Virus record (IMG/VR): IMGVR_UViG_3300037245_003600
Location: 1 to 46,360 of that record
Strand: one strand, 5' to 3'
Origin: a virus
Length of the DNA stretch: 46,360 nucleotides
Positions 41,424-46,360 of this stretch are shown here, piece by piece. Made by a program: the position numbers and the translations under genes. Positions within the stretch are counted from its first letter, which is position 1. Each line of letters opens with the position of its first letter. The notes beneath the pieces are model-generated. The model was not told where the DNA came from and did not search any database. It saw only the letters and a list, made by a program, of their open reading frames with translations.

Positions 41424-41473
41424 GCTCTACACCAGGTGCCTCTTGAGTATAACTCAGAGCACTGGTGTGGAGC
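41424..41473 (+). other. Long hairpin after zinc-finger gene
   Basis: A stem of about 23 base pairs with two bulges: outer GCTCTACACCAG / CTGGTGTGGAGC, inner CTCTTGAGT / ACTCAGAG with a three-base loop. It sits between the gene stop and promoter P3. No T-run follows, so it may act as RNA 3' end protection, an RNase III target, or attenuator. Confidence 0.72.
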
Positions 41474-41477
41474 GGAT

Positions 41478-41506
41478 TTGACAAAGCTAAAAAAGTGTGA
41501 GATAAT
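41478..41506 (+). promoter_or_regulatory. Early promoter P3 (TTGACA, 17 bp, GATAAT)
   Basis: TTGACA at 41478-41483, 17-base spacer ending TGA, GATAAT at 41501-41506 with extended -10. Its -35 lies four bases after the long hairpin. The following leader shares the ATCAAGTTAAGGAAAC pattern with P4 and P5. Drives the DUF932 gene. Confidence 0.85.
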
Positions 41507-41563
41507 TATTTTATCAAGTTAAGGAAACAACAACCAACGGGCTATCACAACAGGGAGAAAATT

Positions 41564-42580
41564 ATGAGTCACTTAGTTTACCACATTGGCGACGAGCAAA
41601 GCATGGCTTTTATTGGGGCAACCCCATGGCATGGCCTGGGACAGGAGTTGAAACCCGGCGCATCACTCGAGGACTGGGAGCGTGTAGCTCACCTTGATTG
41701 GATGGTTGCTGAAAGTACGGTAAAGTTTGACGTTCCTGGGGGCTTCCGGGACTCTGTCATTCCTGCTGAAATGAAAAACCGTAAGGTTCTTTACAGGACA
41801 GACACGATGGACTCTCTGAGCATTGTTGGTAAGGATTACAAAGTTGTTCAACCCATTGAGATCCTTGAGTTTTATCGGGACCTTATCGAAATTCACGGAT
41901 TTGAGCTGAATACAGCTGGCAGTCTCGACGAGGGACGCCGGGTGTGGGCTCTGGCAAAAATGGGTGATGGTTTCACGCTGCCTGGCAATGACGTTGTTGT
42001 TCCTTATTGCCTGCTCATGACCTCTTATGACACGTCGCTGGCAACAACGCTGATGTTCACGTCGATCAGGGTAGTATGTAACAATACCCTGGAGTGGGCG
42101 GTTCAGGCCGGCAATGAGGGCGATGATGCATCCAGCATGATTAAGGTGCCGCATACCGACAGCTTCAACGCTGCAGATATCAAGTTCGAAGCTGGACTGA
42201 TAGATGCTTCCTGGTTGGAATATTCGGAGTTGTGTGCTGAAATGGCTCGCTACACCCTGCCGGGTACCGAGGCGACTAACTTCTTCTTGAAGTGCATCTT
42301 TGATGTAGATCAGCTGCGGTACACCCCTTGGGATCAGCTTCCTTCAGCTCAGTTGAAGTCCTACGCTCGCATCATGGAAGGATACCTGTCAGGACGCGGA
42401 GCAGAGATCAAGGCCGCCAGCAACACCCTATGGGGTGCCCTGAACGCCGTGACTGAGTATGTCGACCATCATAAGCCGGCTCGCTCAATCAACAACCGCT
42501 TCAAGGCCACGATCGCTGGCACCGGCCGCAGCCTGAAGCTGAAGGCTTTTAACCTGGCAAAAAAGCTTATCAACCTTTAG
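41564..42580 (+). CDS. DUF932-family phage/plasmid-like protein
   Basis: 338 residues behind AGGGAGAAAATT. Matches the phage/plasmid-like family (DUF932, TIGR03299 type): TPWHGLGQELKPGASLEDW, AHLDWMVAEST, VLYRTDTMDSLSIVGKDY, LNTAGSLDEGRRVWALAKMG, YCLLMTSYDTSLATT and FTSIRVVCNNTLEWAV, in the usual order. The family is common in phages and plasmids, and its biochemical role is not settled; some members are produced early. Here it has its own strong promoter and is followed by a 286-nt folded segment. Confidence 0.88.
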   Translation: MSHLVYHIGDEQSMAFIGATPWHGLGQELKPGASLEDWERVAHLDWMVAESTVKFDVPGGFRDSVIPAEMKNRKVLYRTDTMDSLSIVGKDYKVVQPIEILEFYRDLIEIHGFELNTAGSLDEGRRVWALAKMGDGFTLPGNDVVVPYCLLMTSYDTSLATTLMFTSIRVVCNNTLEWAVQAGNEGDDASSMIKVPHTDSFNAADIKFEAGLIDASWLEYSELCAEMARYTLPGTEATNFFLKCIFDVDQLRYTPWDQLPSAQLKSYARIMEGYLSGRGAEIKAASNTLWGALNAVTEYVDHHKPARSINNRFKATIAGTGRSLKLKAFNLAKKLINL

Positions 42581-42866
42581 AGGGTGCAGGCCAAGAGAGG
42601 AGCTGGCGGATAGGCCAGCTCCCAGGAGAGCCGAGTACCTTACTATTCCCTGGTTGCCTCGAGGTCCGGATTCCCACTATTCATGGGCGGACTGACGACA
42701 GGGGACCAGGGCATCTTTTAAACCTAAGGGAACAGGCAATACAACATGAGACCGTTAAGAGGATCCCCGGCGACGGGAAGTCTCACTTGCCCAAACCTAA
42801 GGTACGGTAATGGCAAGGGCTTGCGTACCCTCCCGGAGCTGGAAACAGACAGAAATGCCATAGGGG
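42581..42866 (+). ncRNA. Folded non-coding segment (candidate structured RNA)
   Basis: The 286 bases between the DUF932 stop and promoter P4 hold no credible ORF but several strict stems: GGAGCTGGC/GCCAGCTCC (42599-42607/42614-42622), GTCCG/CGGAC with nested CCCA/TGGG (42664-42692), TGAGAC/GTCTCA (42747-42752/42780-42785) nested in GGCAA/TTGCC (42735-42739/42787-42791), and GGTACG/CGTACC (42801-42806/42824-42829). CTTGCC at 42786 can alternatively pair with GGCAAG at 42812, a switch-like feature. AAACCTAAGG occurs twice (42720, 42793). Could be the 3' part of the DUF932 transcript or a free-standing RNA. Confidence 0.45.
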
Positions 42867-42895
42867 TTGACAAACGATTTTGGATATGAGATAAT
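42867..42895 (+). promoter_or_regulatory. Early promoter P4 (TTGACA, 17 bp, GATAAT)
   Basis: TTGACA at 42867-42872, then AACGATTTTGG..., spacer 17 ending TGA, GATAAT at 42890-42895. Upstream GGGG as in P1 and P5. The ACAAACGATTT core is shared with P5. Drives 42938-43532. Confidence 0.85.
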
Positions 42896-42937
42896 GGTTT
42901 TAGCAAGTCAAGAAAACCATTAACCAGGGAGATTAAA

Positions 42938-43204
42938 ATGAAATACAAAACGGCAAGAGCAAATGACTTTACAATGCATCTAAAAGTGCTAACGGTTGGA
43001 GATGCAAAAGATATCCTTGAGGAGCTCGGAGTTGATTGGGTGATAGCATTTCAGCACGAATACACTGACCGCGGGAACAGGAAAGACCTCGGGATCCATA
43101 TATATTTTAAAGATGATTGTGGATATGATCTTGCTTATTACACCCCGGTGATGGAAATTTTAACGGTACTTGACAAACCTCGTGTTGCTACCTTCACTAC
43201 ATAG
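42938..43204 (+). CDS. Small hypothetical early protein
   Basis: 88 residues, MKYKTARANDFTMHLKVLTV, behind AGGGAG. Two halves: a helical segment (GDAKDILEELGVDWVIAFQH) and beta strands (DLGIHIYFKDDCGYDLAYY). Sits first in a P4-driven trio. Function unknown. Confidence 0.68.
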   Translation: MKYKTARANDFTMHLKVLTVGDAKDILEELGVDWVIAFQHEYTDRGNRKDLGIHIYFKDDCGYDLAYYTPVMEILTVLDKPRVATFTT

Positions 43205-43216
43205 GGAGATAAGATA

Positions 43217-43402
43217 ATGTGGGAACAAATTTCATACTCAGACTTTTTGTTTTATATTCGACACTTAGAAGTTATTCTTGACGACAGGTCTAAGCTGCTG
43301 GAGCCCGAGGGTACAATTTATTTCGGTTCCGAGGGGCTCGAAGAGTACAGGATGAAATGGGACAGCCGTGGAAGCCATACAACTGCAAGGTGGGTAGAGT
43401 AA
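43217..43402 (+). CDS. Small hypothetical early protein
   Basis: 61 residues, MWEQISYSDFLFYIRHLEVI, behind AGGGAGATAAG. Aromatic-rich N-terminus and a C-terminal MKWDSRGSHTTARWVE. Its stop is one base from the ATG of the next small gene. Function unknown. Confidence 0.62.
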   Translation: MWEQISYSDFLFYIRHLEVILDDRSKLLEPEGTIYFGSEGLEEYRMKWDSRGSHTTARWVE

Positions 43403-43403
43403 C

Positions 43404-43532
43404 ATGAAGAAGCTTTATTGTCCAGAATGCTTAGCATACCTCGAGAACGGATCCGGAGAGCTCATGGACTGCCTCTGCGGATGGAAACAGCCCGAGGACA
43501 ATGAAGAGGGTCCAGAAGATGTCGAGGGATGA
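43404..43532 (+). CDS. 42-residue zinc-ribbon peptide
   Basis: ATG at 43404 lies one base after the preceding stop and opens 42 codons, MKKLYCPECLAYLENG and then MDCLCGWKQPEDNEEG, with CPEC and CLCG forming a four-Cys zinc knuckle in a very short protein; the tail is acidic. Close coupling, zinc-ligand spacing and codon pattern support it. It could act in the nucleic-acid or protein-binding fashion of other short phage ribbons. Confidence 0.6.
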   Translation: MKKLYCPECLAYLENGSGELMDCLCGWKQPEDNEEGPEDVEG

Positions 43533-43547
43533 TTTATTATGTGCTCT

Positions 43548-43656
43548 CGTGGAGTCGTCTAAAGGCAGGACGCATTTGTCAATCGTAAACGCTAACGGGT
43601 CATTCCCGCGGGGCATGCGATATCAAAGGAAATCAGGTTCGACTCCTGCTCCATGC
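43548..43656 (+). tRNA. tRNA-like element with expanded centre (possible pseudo-tRNA)
   Basis: Acceptor CGTGGAG (43548-43554) pairs with CTCCATG (43649-43655). A D-arm like that of tRNA-Glu follows (TCGTCTAAAGGCAGGAC, 43555-43571), and a T-arm CAGGTTCGACTCCTG (43634-43648). The middle is not normal: a candidate anticodon arm GCATTTG/TAAACGC has an A-C mismatch and a non-standard loop, and about 40 extra bases follow, so the total is 109 rather than about 75. It may be a decayed tRNA, a tRNA with an insertion, or a tRNA mimic. No anticodon can be assigned. Confidence 0.4.
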
Positions 43657-43716
43657 AAAAATGATAGAGTGGCCATTATATCAGGAGCACATAATTAATG
43701 ATCTTTCGACAGGGGC

Positions 43717-43745
43717 TTGACAAACGATTTAAACTGTGAGATAAT
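43717..43745 (+). promoter_or_regulatory. Early promoter P5 (TTGACA, 17 bp, GATAAT)
   Basis: TTGACA at 43717-43722, AACGATTT core as in P4, spacer 17 ending TGA, GATAAT at 43740-43745. It lies 61 bases after the tRNA-like element. The long AT-rich leader contains GTCGAGGAAACCG like P2-P4. Drives 43820-44113. Confidence 0.85.
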
Positions 43746-43819
43746 ACTTATAGAACGTCGAGGAAACCGACATTAAAAAAACCAAATAAACAATAACCCA
43801 ATAACAAGGAGCTATCACA

Positions 43820-44113
43820 ATGATTATCAATTTCATGGAAAAAACGATCAGTCGGTTTCGGTTAGAGACTCTTTTAAATTCCACTTCCGGACGTTTCTTC
43901 ACGGTTATGTTCATCAAGAAGGACGGATCCCCCCGCACCATGAACGCTCGCAAGGGTGTCCACAAGGGGCTGACCGGTACCGGGAAACCGAATGGCCTGC
44001 ATACTTCCGCCATGAAGGTTTTTGACGTGAAGATTAACGGTTATCGCCAGATCAACCTGGACACCGTTAAATGGGTAAAAACGGGTGGAGTACGATACAC
44101 CGTAGTGGGATAG
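43820..44113 (+). CDS. Small conserved phage protein
   Basis: 97 residues with AAGGAG upstream. The core (FFTVMFIKKDGSPRTMNARK, then GVHKGLTGTG, MKVFDVKINGYRQINLDTVK) is a beta-barrel-like pattern seen in a widespread family of short phage and plasmid proteins, often near DUF932 genes. Biochemical role unknown. Its stop is eight bases from a 15-bp compound hairpin that opens the folded region. Confidence 0.72.
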   Translation: MIINFMEKTISRFRLETLLNSTSGRFFTVMFIKKDGSPRTMNARKGVHKGLTGTGKPNGLHTSAMKVFDVKINGYRQINLDTVKWVKTGGVRYTVVG

Positions 44114-44609
44114 CCCGAATCCTGACCAGGTGTCTCGATTGTCCTCCCTCTCGAGACACCGAATCAGGTGGCAACCGGCCGGGGGTGTAATGAGCTGAGC
44201 GCTCAACGGTTGTCCAAGATTTTGGGACATTCGGGGAAACGAGAAATCCGATAGAGCGTTTTTGCGGGGGGAAACGAGAAATCCCTGTATAGCGCTTAAT
44301 GTCCCTGGCACCAGCAGGAAAACCGTGGGTCTGACAGCACATGGCAGGATCGCTGGTGCCCATAAAAATTATGGGTTCTTAGACGGGGTTGAGTTTGCTA
44401 AGTGATCACCTGGGGTTTCCATTTTGAGAGCGGCCACCGCAACACGACTGGTCAAGGCACTTAATGGATGCAGCTCCAGCAGCGAACGAACGATGTCGAT
44501 TAGATTAAAGGGGGTTTAAATCCCCCAGGACCCGATCCTTTATAAGGGGATTGAAGAGGTAGCACAAAAAGACCTCGTTGCCGAAAGGCCACTCCCCTTG
44601 CCAATTTCT
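44114..44609 (+). ncRNA. Large folded non-coding region (candidate ornate RNA)
   Basis: No credible gene in 496 bases, but many stems: GGTGTCTCGA/TCGAGACACC (44129-44138/44151-44160) extended by CCTGA/TCAGG; CAACCG/CGGTTG (44172-44177/44207-44212) around TGAGC/GCTCA; TGTCC/GGACA (44211-44215/44225-44229); two copies of GGGGAAACGAGAAATCC (44233, 44268); GGCACCAGC/GCTGGTGCC (44307-44315/44352-44360); CCATAA/TTATGG (44360-44374); GGGGG/CCCCC (44510-44526); and a three-way junction AAGGGG/CCCCTT (44544-44549/44594-44599) holding GAGGT/ACCTC and a GCC-GAAA-GGC tetraloop hairpin. It ends against tRNA-Asp. Size and position beside phage tRNAs recall the GOLLD/ROOL class, without proof of identity. 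Confidence 0.5.
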
Positions 44610-44686
44610 TGGAGGGATAGCTTAAAGGAAAAAGCGCCCGGTTGTCGACCGGGAGAATTGTGGTTCGAATCCACGCTCTTCAGCCA
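44610..44686 (+). tRNA. tRNA-Asp(GTC)
   Basis: Acceptor TGGAGGG pairs with CTCTTCA (44676-44682). Anticodon stem CCCGG/CCGGG around TTGTCGA gives anticodon GTC (44644-44646). T-arm TGTGG-TTCGAAT-CCACG; D-arm GCTT/AAGC. CCA is encoded (44684-44686). Phage Asp tRNAs may offset host codon supply. No promoter is seen directly upstream; it probably comes from the P5 transcript. Confidence 0.9.
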
Positions 44687-44841
44687 AAATTATGGGGACA
44701 GACGCCGTCCGAGAAGGGCTGTCTGATCAGCAGAGGGACTCGGAATAGAAACGGTTAAGATAAGGAAACAGGTATGATAAGGCCTGCAAAGCCCGAAGAC
44801 GCCTGAGGCAGCCCGACACTGCCCGTCCTCACGCTCTTTAT
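44687..44841 (+). other. Spacer between tRNAs with partial folds
   Basis: 155 bases without a credible gene. GACAGAC near 44697 can pair with GTCTG near 44718, and GCC/GGC-rich short stems occur from 44780 to 44830. A ten-codon ATG-led ORF near 44774 has no clear significance. Probably part of a tRNA precursor. Confidence 0.5.
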
Positions 44842-44916
44842 GGTCCTGTAGACTAAGGGTTAGGTCATGAGACTTTCAATCTCATAATCCGGGTTCGAAA
44901 CCCGGCGGGATCACCA
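44842..44916 (+). tRNA. tRNA-Glu(TTC)
   Basis: Acceptor GGTCCTG/CGGGATC (44842-44848/44906-44912), U8 A9, D-arm GAC/GTC, anticodon arm TGAGA-CTTTCAA-TCTCA giving TTC (44875-44877), T-arm CCGGG-TTCGAAA-CCCGG and encoded CCA (44914-44916). All expected pairs form. The next promoter begins three bases after its CCA end. Confidence 0.93.
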
Positions 44917-44918
44917 GC

Positions 44919-44947
44919 TTGACAAACCATTCAAATCATGAGACAAT
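44919..44947 (+). promoter_or_regulatory. Early promoter P6 (TTGACA, 17 bp, GACAAT)
   Basis: TTGACA at 44919-44924, 17-base spacer ending TGA, GACAAT at 44942-44947, extended -10 as in P2. The first ATG of the next gene is only seven bases past the -10, so the transcript would be nearly leaderless, unlike P2-P5. Confidence 0.82.
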
Positions 44948-44953
44948 GTAGTT

Positions 44954-45154
44954 ATGGACTTAACACTGAATACAAAAAACATTGACAAAGACCTTCGACC
45001 GATCTGGACGGTCTGGAATCCTAAGACCGTTCAGAAACGTGTCAAGGCTCACGTCCGCAGGACCAGGCGAGCATACAAACAGTATCTCAGGTCTGGATCA
45101 CTTAGGGATTTCGAAAGGGCTAACAAACGAATCGGAAGATGGGACTTTGACTAA
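44954..45154 (+). CDS. Small basic early protein, candidate leaderless mRNA
   Basis: 66 residues, MDLTLNTKNIDKDLRPIW, then strongly basic (RVKAHVRRTRRAYKQYLRS). The ATG falls at the position where transcription from P6 should begin, so no ribosome site fits. The stop overlaps the next start by one base (TAATG). Probably nucleic-acid binding. A second frame ORF (44982) was rejected because it lacks these signals. Confidence 0.65.
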   Translation: MDLTLNTKNIDKDLRPIWTVWNPKTVQKRVKAHVRRTRRAYKQYLRSGSLRDFERANKRIGRWDFD

Positions 45155-45411
45155 TGAAAATTCTTGACACCTTATTGGTTGTTGCCGGGATCCTTGTGAC
45201 GGTCCTAATTATAACTATGTTCGTTAGCACCGAACATACTATCCAAAAGACCCAAATCATTGAGAAAACAAACCCTTTGTACAATGTTCAATACCGGGCT
45301 TTTTACCTTCATATGGGGCCTGTTAATTGGTATACCAAAGCTTATCTTGACAAGCGCGGTGTCGGCTATGGCATGGCTTTATATTGTGAATTAAATTACA
45401 TTCAATTTTAA
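45154..45411 (+). CDS. Small membrane protein, unknown function
   Basis: 85 residues with an N-terminal hydrophobic segment (ILDTLLVVAGILVTVLIITM, residues 3-22), then a soluble C-terminal part with several Tyr (FYLHMGPVNWYTKAYLDKRG). One-base overlap with the previous stop (TAATG). Could be a membrane-anchored early protein; a cleavable signal peptide is less likely. Function unknown. Confidence 0.65.
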   Translation: MKILDTLLVVAGILVTVLIITMFVSTEHTIQKTQIIEKTNPLYNVQYRAFYLHMGPVNWYTKAYLDKRGVGYGMALYCELNYIQF

Positions 45412-45420
45412 GGGGGTTTT

Positions 45421-45615
45421 ATGGATTGTTTAGAACTTGAACACAAGGGAGTTAAGGAGTTTTCCTTTTCTTACTCAGGCAAGGTGAGGAAGCTGGACGT
45501 TTACGATATAGTTGCCAAGGACTCGCATGGCAATGTCATTCATCGAATCAAGGATGCAACCAAAATCGATCTGTACGAGCTCGCTGATGAGATCATAGAT
45601 ATAAGGGGGTACTAA
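45421..45615 (+). CDS. Small hypothetical early protein
   Basis: 64 residues, MDCLELEHKGVKEFSFSYSG, with AAGGGGG upstream. Alternating hydrophobic residues suggest a small beta/alpha fold (KVRKLDVYDIVAKDSHGNV). Its stop overlaps the next start by one base. Function unknown. Confidence 0.66.
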   Translation: MDCLELEHKGVKEFSFSYSGKVRKLDVYDIVAKDSHGNVIHRIKDATKIDLYELADEIIDIRGY

Positions 45616-46010
45616 TGGAAATCACAACCTATTCAGAATTTGGCAATATGCCTTTGCCGGATCCGCCGCCGATGGTACCAGACTGGAAAGAAATATACAG
45701 AGAAGGGCCGGCACCGAGAGTTCCAGATCCGGACAGGATTACGATGTATGATCAAAAGCGCGATTTCAATATGACCGTTAAAGAGATAGCCGAGTATTTC
45801 AATGTAACCAATTCAACCATCAACAGGGTAATCAATAGCGGCCTCGACAAGCTTAGGGAAACCTTCGAAGAGCAGGCCGGGACAACCGACCGATCGAAAC
45901 TTATGCAAAGTATGCTATTCTTGGAAGAGGATACAAACTTCTTTAACCCAAATCAAGGTGGTAAAGGGGACACAATATGGCATCAGTTACGATCTTTGTC
46001 GGAGATGTAA
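45615..46010 (+). CDS. Sigma/HTH-like DNA-binding protein
   Basis: 131 residues. A Pro-rich N-terminal segment (MPLPDPPPMVPDWKE) is followed by a helix-turn-helix typical of sigma factor region 4 and related regulators: MTVKEIAEYFNVTNSTINRV and INSGLDKLRETFE, about residues 52-86. It may be an early transcription regulator or DNA-binding accessory. The last 34 bases overlap the NinB-like gene start. Confidence 0.7.
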   Translation: MEITTYSEFGNMPLPDPPPMVPDWKEIYREGPAPRVPDPDRITMYDQKRDFNMTVKEIAEYFNVTNSTINRVINSGLDKLRETFEEQAGTTDRSKLMQSMLFLEEDTNFFNPNQGGKGDTIWHQLRSLSEM

Positions 46011-46360
46011 AGTCCGGAAACATCGTCCATATGGACCAGACGTCCTGGGACAAGACCATTGAATCCCTCGAGGGTAAACGTATAAAGATTACCCTCAAGG
46101 AGTTTAAAGCCAGCGATAATATCCGGAGCATAAGGGCAAATAGTTATTACTGGGGAGTTCTGGTTGAGCTCCTCCGGGACCACTGGGGCTATAACACCAA
46201 AGAAGAGATGCATGATGTCCTGGGTATGATGTTCCGGAGAAATTACGAGGGTCCACTGCCCACGATCGATCGGACGTCTAATATGAGCTCTAAGGAGTTT
46301 TGGGAGTACATCCGGAAGGTCAGACTATGGGCAATAGTGGAACACAACTTTAATATTCCA
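45977..46360 (+). CDS. NinB-like recombination protein, 3' truncated
   Basis: Starts ATGGCATCAGTTACGATC behind AAAGGGG. 128 codons with no stop before the window end. Family features: RSIRANSYYWGVLVELLRD followed by TKEEMHDVLGMMFRR and RTSNMSSKEFWEYIRKV, then WAIVEHNFNIP, matching NinB-type proteins (lambda ninB, a replication-associated recombinase that binds ssDNA and can replace RecFOR functions). Its gene lies with early proteins rather than with the RecT-exonuclease operon. Confidence 0.82.
   Translation, partial: MASVTIFVGDVKSGNIVHMDQTSWDKTIESLEGKRIKITLKEFKASDNIRSIRANSYYWGVLVELLRDHWGYNTKEEMHDVLGMMFRRNYEGPLPTIDRTSNMSSKEFWEYIRKVRLWAIVEHNFNIP

Noticed and set aside
42581-42866. RNase P or group I intron in the folded region
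   Set aside because: I looked for the conserved core blocks of both and did not find them, so only a generic structured RNA is claimed.
42724-42948. 74-residue reverse ORF in the folded segment before P4
   Set aside because: It runs through promoter P4 on the opposite strand and lacks a ribosome site.
43501-43698. 65-residue forward ORF over the tRNA-like element
   Set aside because: Its translation runs through the D- and T-arm sequence, as expected from chance frames over a tRNA, and it overlaps the 42-residue zinc-ribbon gene.
43874-44363. Reverse-strand ORFs of 145 and 98 residues
   Set aside because: They lie opposite the 43820 gene and across the folded RNA region, with no ribosome sites and no leftward neighbours.
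44982-45167. 61-residue ORF overlapping the 44954 gene
   Set aside because: Starts at a TTG with no ribosome site, while the 44954 frame has a promoter, a start and a TAATG link to the next gene.
1-46360. CRISPR array, insertion sequence, integrase or att site
   Set aside because: No spaced repeat series, transposase, inverted terminal repeats or recombinase motifs were seen on either strand.

Overview
The window is part of a tailed double-stranded DNA phage genome (Caudoviricetes). A terminase and portal, then scaffold, coat, two tail-tube-type proteins, large ejected virion proteins and a tail fibre follow each other, with no tape measure, sheath or tail-tube genes, so a short-tailed (podovirus-like) particle is most likely. 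No integrase, repressor or other lysogeny gene is visible, so a lytic lifestyle is the simpler reading. The host cannot be named. Strong Shine-Dalgarno sites and sigma70-type promoters show ordinary bacterial gene expression.

Layout. 1-11,328: packaging and head module (+): partial large terminase, small Cys-containing proteins, portal, several small proteins, two decoration-like proteins, scaffold, major capsid protein and a tandem pair of paralogous virion proteins ending at a clear intrinsic terminator (11,353-11,387). 11,425-28,433: connector and ejection module (+): adaptor-like protein, nozzle-like protein, a Cys-rich protein, zinc-ribbon protein, two low-complexity virion proteins, a 2,850-residue polyvalent protein and a small structural protein. 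28,445-35,038: a 1,798-residue tail fibre with SPRY-like and AT-rich receptor-binding segments, accessory proteins and two holin candidates. 35,039-40,269 (-): a leftward operon of ten genes, including a HAD nucleotidase, RecT annealing protein, RecB-type exonuclease and a 59-residue gene. 40,270-40,406 is a divergent promoter region. 40,340-46,360 (+): an early region of small genes, a DUF932 protein, tRNA-Asp, tRNA-Glu, a tRNA-like element, two densely folded non-coding segments and a truncated NinB-like gene. Six near-identical extended -10 promoters drive it.

How it fits together. The rightward early promoters look readable by host RNA polymerase with sigma70. They fire short transcripts, and most promoters sit directly after a folded RNA, hairpin or tRNA. 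The leftward operon (RecT, exonuclease) together with NinB forms a recombination set. The late genes run in one direction and make the particle. The giant ejected protein carries two ADP-ribosyltransferase-like regions, a zinc-protease motif and a Gp88/radical-SAM-like Cys region, so it probably enters the host with the DNA and acts on host targets. No endolysin was recognised.

The most unusual items are the giant polyvalent protein, the RNA-punctuated early region with its promoter family and shared 5' leader, and the roughly 500-nt folded RNA candidate beside the tRNAs.
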